Below are positions 1-8,393 of a DNA stretch of 64,000 bases, piece after piece. Numbering within the stretch: the first letter of the stretch is position 1; each line of letters starts with the position of its first letter. Made by a program: the position numbers and the translations under genes. The stretch comes from Ascidiimonas sp046199005. Lineage in GTDB: Bacteria; Bacteroidota; Bacteroidia; Flavobacteriales; Flavobacteriaceae. The notes under the pieces are model-generated. The model saw only the letters and a program-made list of their open reading frames with translations. It had not been told where the DNA came from and did no database searches. The DNA is taken from NCBI GenBank assembly GCA_046199005.1, contig CP176050.1:2976001-3040000 (forward strand). The letters are read 5' to 3'.

Positions 1-193
1 AAAATACTAAAAGTCCGAGAGCTAATATCAAGAAAATTATCAGACCATAATCAGACATCGGTCGTGTCCCGAACTGCTCTCCGAGCACAATCTGTTTGAC
101 AATTCCAAACACAGGTATGACACTAATACCAATTAAAACTAGCCACAAATACCACTGGGTAAACTTTTGTTGTTCCTTAAATTCAATTTTCAT
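1..193 (-). CDS. Partial membrane protein, C-terminus beyond window edge
   Basis: An open frame runs from an ATG at 193 off the left edge, giving 64 visible residues that begin MKIEFKEQQKFTQWYLW. Residues 14-31 form one hydrophobic segment and 49-64 the beginning of a second, so it is an integral inner-membrane protein with a short cytoplasmic N-terminus. No catalytic motif is visible in this part. I do not recognise the family with certainty; small two-helix membrane proteins with this kind of start are common conserved hypotheticals in Flavobacteriaceae. The coding assignment rests on the clean start, the hydrophobic pattern and the absence of stops. Confidence 0.6.
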   Translation of the reverse strand, partial: MKIEFKEQQKFTQWYLWLVLIGISVIPVFGIVKQIVLGEQFGTRPMSDYGLIIFLILALGLLVF

Positions 194-679
194 AATACCT
201 TACAAAGATTATTTTGATATAATTTACAAAATCGCACCAAATCCTACAAGAATTGAAAACTTTTAATATTAGAATCAATAATTACCTACAAACTATTATG
301 AGCATTAGATTATACAAATTAAAATCTCCTTTGAAAAGAAAATTTATCCATCAAAATATTGTAACCAAAATTATACTGTTAACAAGTACAGATACCACAG
401 CCCCGCTACTGAGACTTTGATGAAGTACTTCAGTGAACTACCGCAGGGCACGCCCATGAGGCATTTGTTTGAAACCAACGTTTCATTTCGAGGCAAGTTT
501 CGGGGTATTGGATCCTTTGACGGTGCCAATAAATAGCTATCGCTCACCATACCCGTTTACATTGACCTTATTAAACATCTTTTGAATTGCATATTCATTC
601 TATTAACACTCTTTTAAGAAGTTCTTCACGGGTTTTGCGTAACTTTAGCTTACTTAATAACCAATTTAATTTTTCTTCG
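194..679. other. Intergenic region with one dispersed repeat copy
   Basis: About 490 bases separate the edge gene from the MBL-fold gene. The only structure I see is the 102-bp repeat at 433-534. An in-frame ATG at 587 could extend the downstream gene by 31 residues, but that extension is hydrophilic and would bury the signal peptide, so the stretch is treated as leader. Confidence 0.6.
433..534 (+). repeat. Dispersed ~100-bp intergenic repeat, copy A
   Basis: This copy starts GTGAACTACCGCAGGGCA and ends CTTTGACGGTGCCAATAAAT. By eye it differs from the copy at 51383-51484 at about 14 of 102 positions, and both are exactly 102 bp. Further copies lie at 18056 (short) and 26779. A small hairpin, GTTTGAAACCAAC, sits in the middle. 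All copies are outside genes. It looks like a non-coding MITE- or REP-like family; no protein is encoded. Confidence 0.7.
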
Positions 680-1468
680 ATGAAGAACTTCGTGTTCTTT
701 TTCTTTCTTGTGCTTTTACTACCTAATAGAGAAAGCAGTTCTGAAGTTACCTTTACCTATATCGGCAATATGGGCGTGCTTATACAGCAACATGAAAAAT
801 CAATACTCATAGATGGTTTACATGAATATTACGGAGACGAATACAGCTACCCAAATGCGAACTTGCTCCAAAAAATAAATGAGCAATACCAACCACATAC
901 GCTGCTTTTTACACACTCACATGGCGATCATTTTTCTGTTGGGCAGGCAAACACCTATCTTAAAGATCACGAAAACACCCTTGTAAGTGGTCCGGCTCAG
1001 GTCACCGATATGCTCGATGTACCCAACGCCGTTAAAATCACCATAGCAACTGATAATTACCAAAAACAACGTTTTAAGCGACCCGGATTTCTCATTACCG
1101 CCTTCCGGATGGATCATGCAGGAGGCCGACATACTAAACGACAAAATATCGCTTTCATCATTAACACTGGTGACATAAAAATTCTTCATGTAGGCGATTC
1201 AAACTGGCGGGTACAAAAAGATCTCTTCGAAACCAATGCTATAAAAAAGGAAGCCATTGACGTAGCCATTCTTCCCCATTGGATGCTCGCCGATCAAACT
1301 GCGAAAGACTTCATACAAAATTACCTGCCAGACACCCAACTCATTGCAACGCATATATCGCCAAAAGTACAAGACGATCTATTGAGATCTTTGCAGGAAA
1401 AATTTCCGAAACTGATTATATTTAACCAACTTGAACAGCAAACAAAACTATCCAAACAAAAAGAATAA
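680..1468 (+). CDS. Secreted MBL-fold metallo-hydrolase
   Basis: This 262-residue protein has the metallo-beta-lactamase fold signature HSHGDH at residues 79-84. Further likely metal ligands are H146 (RMDHAGG), H170/D173 (HVGDS), H200 and H225. Residues 1-20 are a phenylalanine-rich hydrophobic signal sequence, which is why the ATG at 680 is preferred over one at 587. The family hydrolyses phosphoesters, lactones or amides; the substrate here cannot be read from sequence. The next gene starts 4 bases after the stop, so the two are probably cotranscribed. Fold and metal binding are confident; the specific reaction is unknown. Confidence 0.85.
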   Translation: MKNFVFFFFLVLLLPNRESSSEVTFTYIGNMGVLIQQHEKSILIDGLHEYYGDEYSYPNANLLQKINEQYQPHTLLFTHSHGDHFSVGQANTYLKDHENTLVSGPAQVTDMLDVPNAVKITIATDNYQKQRFKRPGFLITAFRMDHAGGRHTKRQNIAFIINTGDIKILHVGDSNWRVQKDLFETNAIKKEAIDVAILPHWMLADQTAKDFIQNYLPDTQLIATHISPKVQDDLLRSLQEKFPKLIIFNQLEQQTKLSKQKE

Positions 1469-1472
1469 CTTT

Positions 1473-4400
1473 ATGAAATACTTTTACACCTTCCTTGTTT
1501 CAATTTTTACCATTGGTATCGTGGCTCAGGACTTCTCTATGGAAGCGGTTAAGGGGATGAAACCCCGCAATATAGGACCCGGAGGTATGAGCGGACGCGT
1601 CACAGCGATCGATGTGGTAACCTCAAATCCTGATGTGATGTATGTAGGGACTGCTTCCGGCGGACTCTGGAAATCGGAATCAGGAGGCATCACCTGGAAG
1701 CCGGTCTTCGATAAAGAAAACACAGCTTCTATTGGTGCCGTGGCCATTCAGCAATCCAATCCGAGCGTAATTTGGGTAGGTACCGGTGAAGGAAATCCCC
1801 GAAACAGCCTTAATGGTGGCTATGGTGTTTACAGATCGCTTGACGGAGGTAAAAACTGGGAGTTGATGGGACTTGAGAAAACAAGGCATATCCATAGAGT
1901 GATCATCGATCCTACTGATCCTAATACTGTATACGTAGGTGCCATTGGTTCTCCCTGGGGTGAGCATCCGGAGAGAGGTGTCTTCAAAACCACCGATGGA
2001 GGGATCACCTGGCGAAAAGTATTGTTTGCAAATAATCGAACGGGAGTGGCCGATTTGGTCATCGATCCGCAAAATCCCAATAAACTTATTGCAGCCCTCT
2101 GGGAACACAAGCGTGACCCTTGGTTTTTTAAATCGGGAGGAGAAGGCAGTGGTTTGTATGTTTCCCACGATAAAGGAGAGACCTGGGTAAAAAGAACAGA
2201 CGAAGATGGTCTTCCCAAAGGAGAATTGGGACGTATTGGAATCGCCATTGCCGCTAACAAGCCTAATATTGTGTATGCGCTTATCGAAGCCAAGAAAAAT
2301 GCACTTTATAAATCAACCGATGGTGGTTTTAAATGGAAAAAGATCAACGATAAAAATGACATAGGCAATCGCCCGTTTTACTATTCAGATATTTTTGTAG
2401 ATCCTCAAAATGAAAACCGTGTCTATTCGGTATTTACCTATGTGAATGTCTCTGAAGATGGCGGAAAAAATTTCAAACAACTAATGCCTGCTTACGGAGT
2501 AGACAACGGGGTACATCCAGATCATCATGCCTGGTGGATACATCCTAATGATGGAAGTTTTATGATCGATGGAAACGACGGCGGTATGAACATTACCTAC
2601 GACGGCGGAGAAAGCTGGAGGTTCATAGGCAATCTTCCGGTAGCGCAGTTTTACCATATTAGTACAGACAATGAATTTCCTTACAATGTCTACGGAGGGA
2701 TGCAGGATAACGGTTCCTGGCGAGGTCCCGCTTATGTGTGGCGTGCACAGGGAATTCGAAACGATTACTGGCAGGAGATCGCATTTGGTGATGGCTTTGA
2801 TGTGGTGCCCGATCTGGACGATTCAAGGTATGGCTATGCCATGAGTCAGCAAGGTTTTGTATCCCGTTATGACTGGAAAACAGGAAATAATTACATCGTA
2901 CGCCCTACCCATCCGGATGCTGATGTAAAGCTCAGATTTAACTGGAATTCGGGTATCGGACAAGATCCGTTTGATAATTCGACCGTATACTTTGGAAGTC
3001 AGTTTGTGCATAAAAGCACTAATAAAGGGCTTACCTGGGAGGTTATTTCTCCTGACCTGACGACCAATGATCCTGAAAAACAAAAACAAAGCGAAAGTGG
3101 CGGACTTACCATGGATGCCACAGGAGCAGAGAATCATTGTACCATACTCGTGATAGAGCCTTCGGTACTTGAAAAAGACGTGCTTTGGATAGGCACCGAT
3201 GACGGAAATATCCAGATTACCAAAGACGGCGGAAAAAGCTGGACAAACGTAGTTTCAAAGATAAAAGGCTTTCCCAAAGGAAGCTGGATCGCACAAATTA
3301 AAGCTTCCAACAAAAATAAAGGCGAAGCATTGGTGGTAGTAAACGATTACCGCCGATTCAACTATACACCTTACGTCTATCGTACCACTGATTATGGCAA
3401 TCGATGGGAGCGTATTGTCGATGAAAACGATGTGAAAAGTTATGCGTTAAGTATTGTGGAAGATCCTGAAAATAAGAATTTATTGTTTTTAGGAACTGAT
3501 GACGGACTTTATATCTCCCTGGACGCAGGAAATCAATGGACTAAGTGGACCGAAGGTTTCCCGACCGTATCTACCAAAGATCTGGTTATTCATCCCAGAG
3601 AACACGATTTGGTGATTGGAACTTTTGGCCGTGCTGCCTGGGTGCTCGATGATATTCGTCCGCTACGCGCAATCGCAGAAAATCGTTCGGTCTTAAACAA
3701 AGAAATTGCCTTATTTGAAACACCTACCGCCTATCAGGCTGCCTATCAACAACCCACCGGAAGTCGATTTGGTGCAGACGCTATTTTTAACGGAGAGAAC
3801 CGAAAAGAGGGTGCTAAGATCACATATTACCTCAACAAAAAAGAAGCACCTGAAAAAGCCTCGAAATCCAAAGAAGACGAAGAGGAAGATGAAAATGATG
3901 AGAAGGAAGTTAAGAAAGATTCGATTTCTTTAATGATCTATGACGGAGATCGTTTGATTCGTACGCTCAAGATCAAAACCCCTAAGAAAAATGGGATGCA
4001 TCACATGTATTGGGGCATGGATGAAAAGGGAGCAGATCGTCCTTCAAGAAAACTATCTAAAAATAAAAATCCGAAGGAAACGGGCGGCGTACTCGTTAAG
4101 CCCGGTACTTATAAAGTGAAAATCGAATATGGAGAAAATACCGACGAAACCACAGTAACTGTAAAATCAGACCCCAGGCTCGACAGTTCACCGGAAGCCA
4201 TTGCGGCAGTTTACGAAAAGGGTAAACACCTTCAAAAATTGCAACAGACGACCGCCGATGTTGTAAAGCAGTTGGCACAAAGCAAAGAAACGGCAACTAC
4301 TTTTCAGAAACGTCTCAAAGAAGAAGATAAAGAGAAATATAAAGACGCTATCAAAGCTTCAAAAGACATCACTAAAAAAATCGATAGTCTAATGGCGATT

Positions 4401-4673
4401 TACATTGGCAAAGAAGACAAGCGACAGGGAATTACCAGAAATCCAGAACCCAATGTAAATCAGCGAATTCAAACCGCCAATTTTTATGTAGGCAGCCGTA
4501 AAACAGGGATCACATCTACAGAAGAGCAGCTTATTAAACATGCAGAGAATAGTCTCAAAGAAGCGATTGAGCAAACCAATGCTTTTTTTGCGACCGATTG
4601 GAAAGCTTATCGGGAAAGTATGGAGAAGATAGCATTATCGCCATTTAAAGAAACAAAATCTTTTCAAATGTAA
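1473..4673 (+). CDS. Secreted Asp-box (BNR/sortilin-like) beta-propeller protein
   Basis: A 1066-residue exported protein with signal peptide MKYFYTFLVSIFTIGIVAQ. At least ten Asp-box motifs (S/T-x-D-x-G-x-T/N-W) are visible, including SESGGITW, SLDGGKNW, TTDGGITW, TYDGGESW, TKDGGKSW and TTDYGNRW, the pattern of two seven-bladed propellers as in VPS10/sortilin and GH74-like proteins. A lysine/glutamate-rich linker lies around residues 790-815, followed by an immunoglobulin-like segment and a C-terminal helical region. Whether it is a glycosidase or a binding scaffold is not clear, because Asp-boxes are structural. The ATG at 1473 is chosen because it starts the signal peptide. It follows the MBL-fold gene by 4 bases and ends in a good terminator. 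Confidence 0.88.
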   Translation: MKYFYTFLVSIFTIGIVAQDFSMEAVKGMKPRNIGPGGMSGRVTAIDVVTSNPDVMYVGTASGGLWKSESGGITWKPVFDKENTASIGAVAIQQSNPSVIWVGTGEGNPRNSLNGGYGVYRSLDGGKNWELMGLEKTRHIHRVIIDPTDPNTVYVGAIGSPWGEHPERGVFKTTDGGITWRKVLFANNRTGVADLVIDPQNPNKLIAALWEHKRDPWFFKSGGEGSGLYVSHDKGETWVKRTDEDGLPKGELGRIGIAIAANKPNIVYALIEAKKNALYKSTDGGFKWKKINDKNDIGNRPFYYSDIFVDPQNENRVYSVFTYVNVSEDGGKNFKQLMPAYGVDNGVHPDHHAWWIHPNDGSFMIDGNDGGMNITYDGGESWRFIGNLPVAQFYHISTDNEFPYNVYGGMQDNGSWRGPAYVWRAQGIRNDYWQEIAFGDGFDVVPDLDDSRYGYAMSQQGFVSRYDWKTGNNYIVRPTHPDADVKLRFNWNSGIGQDPFDNSTVYFGSQFVHKSTNKGLTWEVISPDLTTNDPEKQKQSESGGLTMDATGAENHCTILVIEPSVLEKDVLWIGTDDGNIQITKDGGKSWTNVVSKIKGFPKGSWIAQIKASNKNKGEALVVVNDYRRFNYTPYVYRTTDYGNRWERIVDENDVKSYALSIVEDPENKNLLFLGTDDGLYISLDAGNQWTKWTEGFPTVSTKDLVIHPREHDLVIGTFGRAAWVLDDIRPLRAIAENRSVLNKEIALFETPTAYQAAYQQPTGSRFGADAIFNGENRKEGAKITYYLNKKEAPEKASKSKEDEEEDENDEKEVKKDSISLMIYDGDRLIRTLKIKTPKKNGMHHMYWGMDEKGADRPSRKLSKNKNPKETGGVLVKPGTYKVKIEYGENTDETTVTVKSDPRLDSSPEAIAAVYEKGKHLQKLQQTTADVVKQLAQSKETATTFQKRLKEEDKEKYKDAIKASKDITKKIDSLMAIYIGKEDKRQGITRNPEPNVNQRIQTANFYVGSRKTGITSTEEQLIKHAENSLKEAIEQTNAFFATDWKAYRESMEKIALSPFKETKSFQM

Positions 4674-4700
4674 ATACCCTCGTGAAAATATCAGAAAAGC

Positions 4701-4735
4701 GCCTGCCTTAACCATAAGAGCAGGCTTTTTTTATT
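4701..4735 (+). terminator. Rho-independent terminator after the propeller gene
   Basis: GCCTGC at 4701-4706 pairs with GCAGGC at 4719-4724 around a 12-base loop, and a run of T follows. It closes the MBL/propeller operon and separates it from the precursor peptide gene. Confidence 0.8.
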
Positions 4736-4856
4736 CTATTTCGCGAAAATGTTTTTACCTTATTAGATATTAGCTTAAGTATTAAATACCTAAAGTATCT
4801 CATTCAAAATCATTTTTTCTCATAATTATGTAGGTAAAAGTTATCAACTATTTTAT

Positions 4857-4884
4857 GAGGATTCCCGTAAAAAAGATATATTTG
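4857..4884 (+). promoter_or_regulatory. Probable promoter of precursor peptide 1
   Basis: TATATTTG at 4877-4884 matches the Bacteroidota -7 consensus TAnnTTTG, 23 bases ahead of the start codon. No good -33 TTTG is present. Instead the motif GAGGATTCCCGTAA (4857-4870) occupies that area, and near copies occur at about 20221-20235 and 30085-30098. This suggests an activator-dependent promoter, which is inference. Confidence 0.5.
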
Positions 4885-4907
4885 ATTAATCACAAAAACA
4901 TATTATT

Positions 4908-5141
4908 ATGAAGAAAAAGATTGTTGGATTTGGAAAACTTAAACTATCCAAATCAAATGTAGCCTCCCTCAACACTACAAACAAAATTACTGGAGGAGAG
5001 ACTCGTTGGCCTGATTGTAAAGCAACACAGGGTTTTACCTGCGGTGACGCATGTTGTACTTCTCGTCAACAATGGTCTTGTAGTCCAGATCCAGACCCGG
5101 ATCCGTCCACTATTATTCCCCCGGCACCAGGTTTATTTTAA
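4908..5141 (+). CDS. Double-glycine RiPP-like precursor peptide 1
   Basis: A 77-residue peptide. The basic leader MKKKIVGFGKLKLSKSNVAS continues to KITGG, the layout of Bacteroidota class I lanthipeptide-type leaders (KL-x-L-x-K-x-x-(I/V)-x-x-L, then a GG cleavage site at residues 29-30). The putative core holds RWPDC, TCGDACC, TSR and SC, giving five cysteines with many Ser/Thr, followed by a PDPDPD tail. A paralogue with the same spacing lies 250 bp downstream. The gene has its own -7 box and terminator. No LanB/LanC dehydratase-cyclase or C39 peptidase exporter lies in the window, so maturation would be in trans. The precursor assignment is inference from leader, GG site and conserved cysteines; the modification class is uncertain. 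Confidence 0.78.
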   Translation: MKKKIVGFGKLKLSKSNVASLNTTNKITGGETRWPDCKATQGFTCGDACCTSRQQWSCSPDPDPDPSTIIPPAPGLF

Positions 5142-5165
5142 TTGTTAAAAATCTTCTATTATCAC

Positions 5166-5194
5166 AAAGGCTGTCTGTTTAGGCAGCCTTTTTT
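5166..5194 (+). terminator. Terminator of precursor peptide 1
   Basis: AAAGGCTG (5166-5173) pairs with CAGCCTTT (5184-5191) and T residues follow. It implies a monocistronic transcript for the first peptide. Confidence 0.8.
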
Positions 5195-5389
5195 AATTGG
5201 CTTTTTATATAGCATTCATAAGACTTTTGATTCTTATTTTTCGCCAAAAAAATTTTGTAGATTAAGTTTAAATAACCTTACATAATGTAATCCTTTAAAA
5301 CATTAGATTACAATTAATTATAACATAAAAGTTCTATATATTCTGATAAAATCAATATCTTAGACTATTAACTAAATATTTAATTTTTT

Positions 5390-5614
5390 ATGAAAAAAAA
5401 GATGATGAGCTTTGGAAAGCTTAAGTTTTCAAAAACAAATGTGGCCACTTTTAAAACTTCTGAGAAAATTTTAGGAGGAGAAGAAGATTCTCGTTGGCCA
5501 AACTGTATGGCAACCGAAGGCAATGGCCCTACCTGCACTAACGCGTGCTGTGTTTCCCGCCGAGAACCTTCTTGTCATGATAATACAGTTAATCAACCAA
5601 CTCTTACAAATTAA
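5390..5614 (+). CDS. Double-glycine RiPP-like precursor peptide 2
   Basis: A 74-residue paralogue of the peptide at 4908. The leader MKKKMMSFGKLKFSKTNVAT leads to KILGG, and the core carries RWPNC, AT, TCTNACC, SRR and SC. The five cysteines, the RWP box and the CC-x-SR segment are conserved, while the tail after the last cysteine is unrelated (HDNTVNQPTLTN instead of an Asp-Pro repeat). That is the pattern expected if leader and cysteine core are recognised by a shared maturation system and the tail is free to drift. It has a private terminator and a 250-bp leader region. Function could be antimicrobial, signalling or metal related; nothing in the window decides this. Confidence 0.78.
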   Translation: MKKKMMSFGKLKFSKTNVATFKTSEKILGGEEDSRWPNCMATEGNGPTCTNACCVSRREPSCHDNTVNQPTLTN

Positions 5615-5656
5615 AATCTTTTTAAGAGAAAATACATCTGTATTAGACGAAATTAT

Positions 5657-5682
5657 AAGCTGCCCAATGAGGCAGTTTTTTT
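5657..5682 (+). terminator. Terminator of precursor peptide 2
   Basis: CTGCC (5660-5664) and GGCAG (5671-5675) form a short stem with a 6-base loop, followed by seven T. Confidence 0.75.
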
Positions 5683-5743
5683 ATTAAAGAAGATTTTTGA
5701 CCTCATGAAAGGATCAGAGAAAAATATTCCGTCACCAATTAGC

Positions 5744-5751
5744 TATCTTTG
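5744..5751 (+). promoter_or_regulatory. Candidate -7 element upstream of the hydrolase-OsmC gene
   Basis: TATCTTTG matches TAnnTTTG about 100 bases ahead of the next start codon. No convincing -33 element was found, so this is only a candidate. Confidence 0.35.
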
Positions 5752-5854
5752 AAGTATCATCGCTCTAAGTAGTATGTATCGAAAGTTTTACAAAACCTAT
5801 ACGACTTAAAGAACGTATTATTGACCCGTAAAATAGATCTAGAAACCGTAAATT

Positions 5855-7069
5855 ATGAATTCTGAAAAAGTAATCTTCCAAAATAAAGATGGACATCAGC
5901 TATCAGGAAAACTAGAGCTTCCAGTAGACCAGCATCCACATAACTTCGCCATTTTTGCACATTGCTTTACGTGCAATAAAAATCTGGGAGCCGTAAGAAA
6001 CATAAGCAGAGCACTTACCAATAGCGGTTTTGGCGTACTTAGGTTCGACTTTACAGGTTTAGGCGAAAGCGAAGGTGATTTTACAGACACTAATTTTTCA
6101 GGAAACGTTGAAGATCTTGTGGCGGCTGCAGCTTACCTTGCCGAAAATCATACTGCCCCCTCTTTAATCATTGGTCATTCGCTGGGTGGTGCTGCTTCTA
6201 TTTTTGCGGCTGAAGAAGTCAACAGTATTAGGGCTGTAGCTACTGTAGGCGCACCTTCCAATCCAAATCATGTGCAACATCTATTTAAAAGTAGTTTAGA
6301 AGAAATTCAAAGAGAGGGTCGTGCAGTAGTCAACTTAAGTGGTCGGGATTTCACCATAAAAAAGCAATTTGTCGATGATCTGGGCACAAAGTCTCTACCG
6401 GAAGTTGTAAAGCAAATACGTAAGCCACTACTGGTAATGCATTCTCCTCAGGATGACACCGTTGGCATTCTGAATGCAAAAGAGATCTATGATGCTGCTT
6501 TTCACCCTAAAAGTTTTGTCTCTCTCGATGGTGCCGATCATTTATTAATGAAAAAAGAAGATTCCATCTATGTAGGTGAAGTAATCGCCAGCTGGGCAAA
6601 AAGGTACGTAAAAGTTCCCGAGGAAGAAACGATACGCTCCAAACATCAAGTGGTAGCCAGCTTAGATACTGAAAACGGATTTACCACTCAAATGAAAGTA
6701 GGCGATCATTATATTACAGCCGATGAACCCGAAGATGTTGGCGGACATAATTTTGGTCCTACTCCTTACGAACTTGTATCTGCCGGTCTTGCCTCCTGTA
6801 CCGCTATGACCATGAAAATGTATGCATCCTTTAAAAAATGGGATCTACAGAACATAGAAGTACATACGAGTTATAACAAAAAACACGCGTCTGATTGTGA
6901 AAACTGTGAATCTGATTCTGCCAAAATAGATACTTTTACCAAAGAGATCAAAATCACCGGTAACCTGAGCGAAGAACAACGCAAGAAACTATTGGAGATC
7001 GCTGGTAAATGTCCGGTTCATAGGACGCTGCATAACGAAATCAAAATAGAAACCAAACTTATTTCTTAG
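5855..7069 (+). CDS. Bifunctional alpha/beta hydrolase / OsmC family protein
   Basis: A 404-residue fusion. Residues 1-255 are an alpha/beta hydrolase with nucleophile elbow GHSLGG at 107-112 (Ser109), an acid near PQDDTVG and a histidine in GADHLL. Residues 265-404 are an OsmC/Ohr-type domain with the two expected cysteines, in LASCTAM and in GKCPVHRTL. OsmC-like domains reduce organic hydroperoxides through these thiols, so the protein may detoxify peroxidised esters in the cytoplasm. The fusion is a known architecture. An isochorismatase-like gene follows after 2 bases, so an oxidative-stress operon is likely, and sodC comes next. Confidence 0.93.
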   Translation: MNSEKVIFQNKDGHQLSGKLELPVDQHPHNFAIFAHCFTCNKNLGAVRNISRALTNSGFGVLRFDFTGLGESEGDFTDTNFSGNVEDLVAAAAYLAENHTAPSLIIGHSLGGAASIFAAEEVNSIRAVATVGAPSNPNHVQHLFKSSLEEIQREGRAVVNLSGRDFTIKKQFVDDLGTKSLPEVVKQIRKPLLVMHSPQDDTVGILNAKEIYDAAFHPKSFVSLDGADHLLMKKEDSIYVGEVIASWAKRYVKVPEEETIRSKHQVVASLDTENGFTTQMKVGDHYITADEPEDVGGHNFGPTPYELVSAGLASCTAMTMKMYASFKKWDLQNIEVHTSYNKKHASDCENCESDSAKIDTFTKEIKITGNLSEEQRKKLLEIAGKCPVHRTLHNEIKIETKLIS

Positions 7070-7071
7070 CA

Positions 7072-7638
7072 ATGAAATTAAACAACATCGCCTTGCTTGT
7101 TGTAGATGTTCAAAAGGGTTTTCAGGAAGAAGACTACTGGGGAGAAGAACGTAACAACCCGCAAGCAGAAGAAAACATAGCCGAAATTCTAAAGCACTGG
7201 AGAAATGCAAAATTACCTGTTTTTCTGATCAAGCATGATTCAGTGAACCCCAAATCTCCTTTGGCTCCAGGAAACCCGGGAAACGCTTTGCAGAATTTGA
7301 TCAACGAACGAGCCGATGAACCAATTATCTCAAAAAACGTAAACAGCGCTTTTATCGGTACGCATCTGGAAGATGAACTTACTAAAAAAAATATCAATAA
7401 GCTGGTCATCGTTGGGCTTACCACGAACCACTGCGTATCTACGACCACGCGGATGGCCGGAAATATGGGATATGACACATACCTGGTAGAAGATGCCACG
7501 GCCACCTATAACAAGAAAGGAATAGATGGCACCAATTATACCGCTCAATTAATGCATGATACTGCAATTGCGAGTCTTAAAGATGAATTTGCAACCATTC
7601 TTAACACAAAAGAATTAATTAGTTCCCTTAAAAAGTAA
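7072..7638 (+). CDS. Cysteine hydrolase, isochorismatase-like family
   Basis: The 188-residue protein carries the family triad: Asp12 in VVDVQKGF, Lys89 in ISKNVNSAF and Cys121 in GLTTNHCVSTTT. The cis-peptide region before the cysteine is also typical. Relatives hydrolyse amides and vinyl ethers such as nicotinamide, N-carbamoylsarcosine or isochorismate, and the substrate cannot be assigned here. It begins 2 bases after the hydrolase-OsmC stop and is translated from the same message. Length is normal for the family. Confidence 0.92.
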   Translation: MKLNNIALLVVDVQKGFQEEDYWGEERNNPQAEENIAEILKHWRNAKLPVFLIKHDSVNPKSPLAPGNPGNALQNLINERADEPIISKNVNSAFIGTHLEDELTKKNINKLVIVGLTTNHCVSTTTRMAGNMGYDTYLVEDATATYNKKGIDGTNYTAQLMHDTAIASLKDEFATILNTKELISSLKK

Positions 7639-7641
7639 GTA

Positions 7642-7673
7642 TTTGTGAATTCCTTTTCGTATATGTAACTTCG
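7642..7673 (+). promoter_or_regulatory. Promoter of sodC
   Basis: TTTG at 7642-7645 and TAACTTCG at 7666-7673 are 20 bases apart, which fits the Bacteroidota -33/-7 pair with one mismatch in the -7 box. The start codon lies 23 bases further on. Confidence 0.5.
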
Positions 7674-7696
7674 TGTGAAACCAAAAAATCATAAAA

Positions 7697-8284
7697 ATGA
7701 AAAATCTCGCATATCTATGTTTACTTTCCTTCTTTGTTTTTACCGCTTGTAAAAATGTGGAGAAAAAAACCGAAGAAGTAGTGGAAGACGTAGAAAATAA
7801 AGTAGAAGAAGTGGAAAAAGAGGTCATGACCAAAACCGTTTCTTTCACGCTGGAATCAAAAAGTGACAGCAATGCTACCGGAGAAGTTACCTTTACCGAA
7901 GAAGACGGCGTAGTTTCTATGACTGCTGATCTTACGGGGCTCGAACCAGGTGTTCATGCCATACATATTCATGAAAAAGCAGATTGTAGTTCGCCAGATG
8001 GAAAGTCTACCGGAGGCCATTGGAACCCTACTTTTACCGAACACGGAAAATGGGGTGCAGAAGATGGCAAGTATCACAAAGGTGATATTGGTAATTTTAC
8101 TGCAGATGCAGATGGAAATGGCACGATTAGTATGAGTACCGATGAGTGGTGTATTGGTTGTGAAGATGAAACCAAGAACATACTTGGTAAAGCGATCATC
8201 GTTCATGCCGGGGAAGACGATTTTACCACCCAGCCAACAGGCGCAGCTGGCGGACGCGTAAGTTGCGGAGGAATTATTGAATAA
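7697..8284 (+). CDS. sodC: Cu/Zn superoxide dismutase lipoprotein
   Basis: A 195-residue lipoprotein with lipobox FTAC (Cys18), a charged Glu/Lys-rich linker (20-45) and a SodC domain. All metal ligands are visible: H90, H92, H108 and H170 for copper, with H108, H116, H127 and D130 for zinc. C97 and C190 would form the structural disulfide, and the C-terminal GGRVSCGGIIE is typical. It converts superoxide to peroxide in the periplasm or at the outer membrane. It lies next to an OsmC fusion, consistent with oxidative-stress defence, but has its own promoter and terminator. Confidence 0.95.
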   Translation: MKNLAYLCLLSFFVFTACKNVEKKTEEVVEDVENKVEEVEKEVMTKTVSFTLESKSDSNATGEVTFTEEDGVVSMTADLTGLEPGVHAIHIHEKADCSSPDGKSTGGHWNPTFTEHGKWGAEDGKYHKGDIGNFTADADGNGTISMSTDEWCIGCEDETKNILGKAIIVHAGEDDFTTQPTGAAGGRVSCGGIIE

Positions 8285-8306
8285 CCGATATTGAATTAAA
8301 AAATAG

Positions 8307-8338
8307 AAAACGCATCTGTTCCCACAGATGCGTTTTTT
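8307..8338 (+). terminator. Terminator after sodC
   Basis: A strong stem, AACGCATCTGT with ACAGATGCGTT around a four-base loop, is followed by a T run. It isolates sodC from the sigma factor gene. Confidence 0.9.
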
Positions 8339-8393
8339 TATATACGAGCTATCTGAGCATTATTTAGTAATATTGTGAGACCAATAACCCTTT

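Noticed and set aside
587..679. N-terminal extension of the MBL-fold protein from an ATG at 587.
   Set aside because: It would place 31 mostly polar residues before a clear signal peptide that begins at the ATG at 680.
7856..8206. Antisense open frame across sodC.
   Set aside because: It is a shadow of sodC, whose metal ligands and lipobox show which strand is coding.
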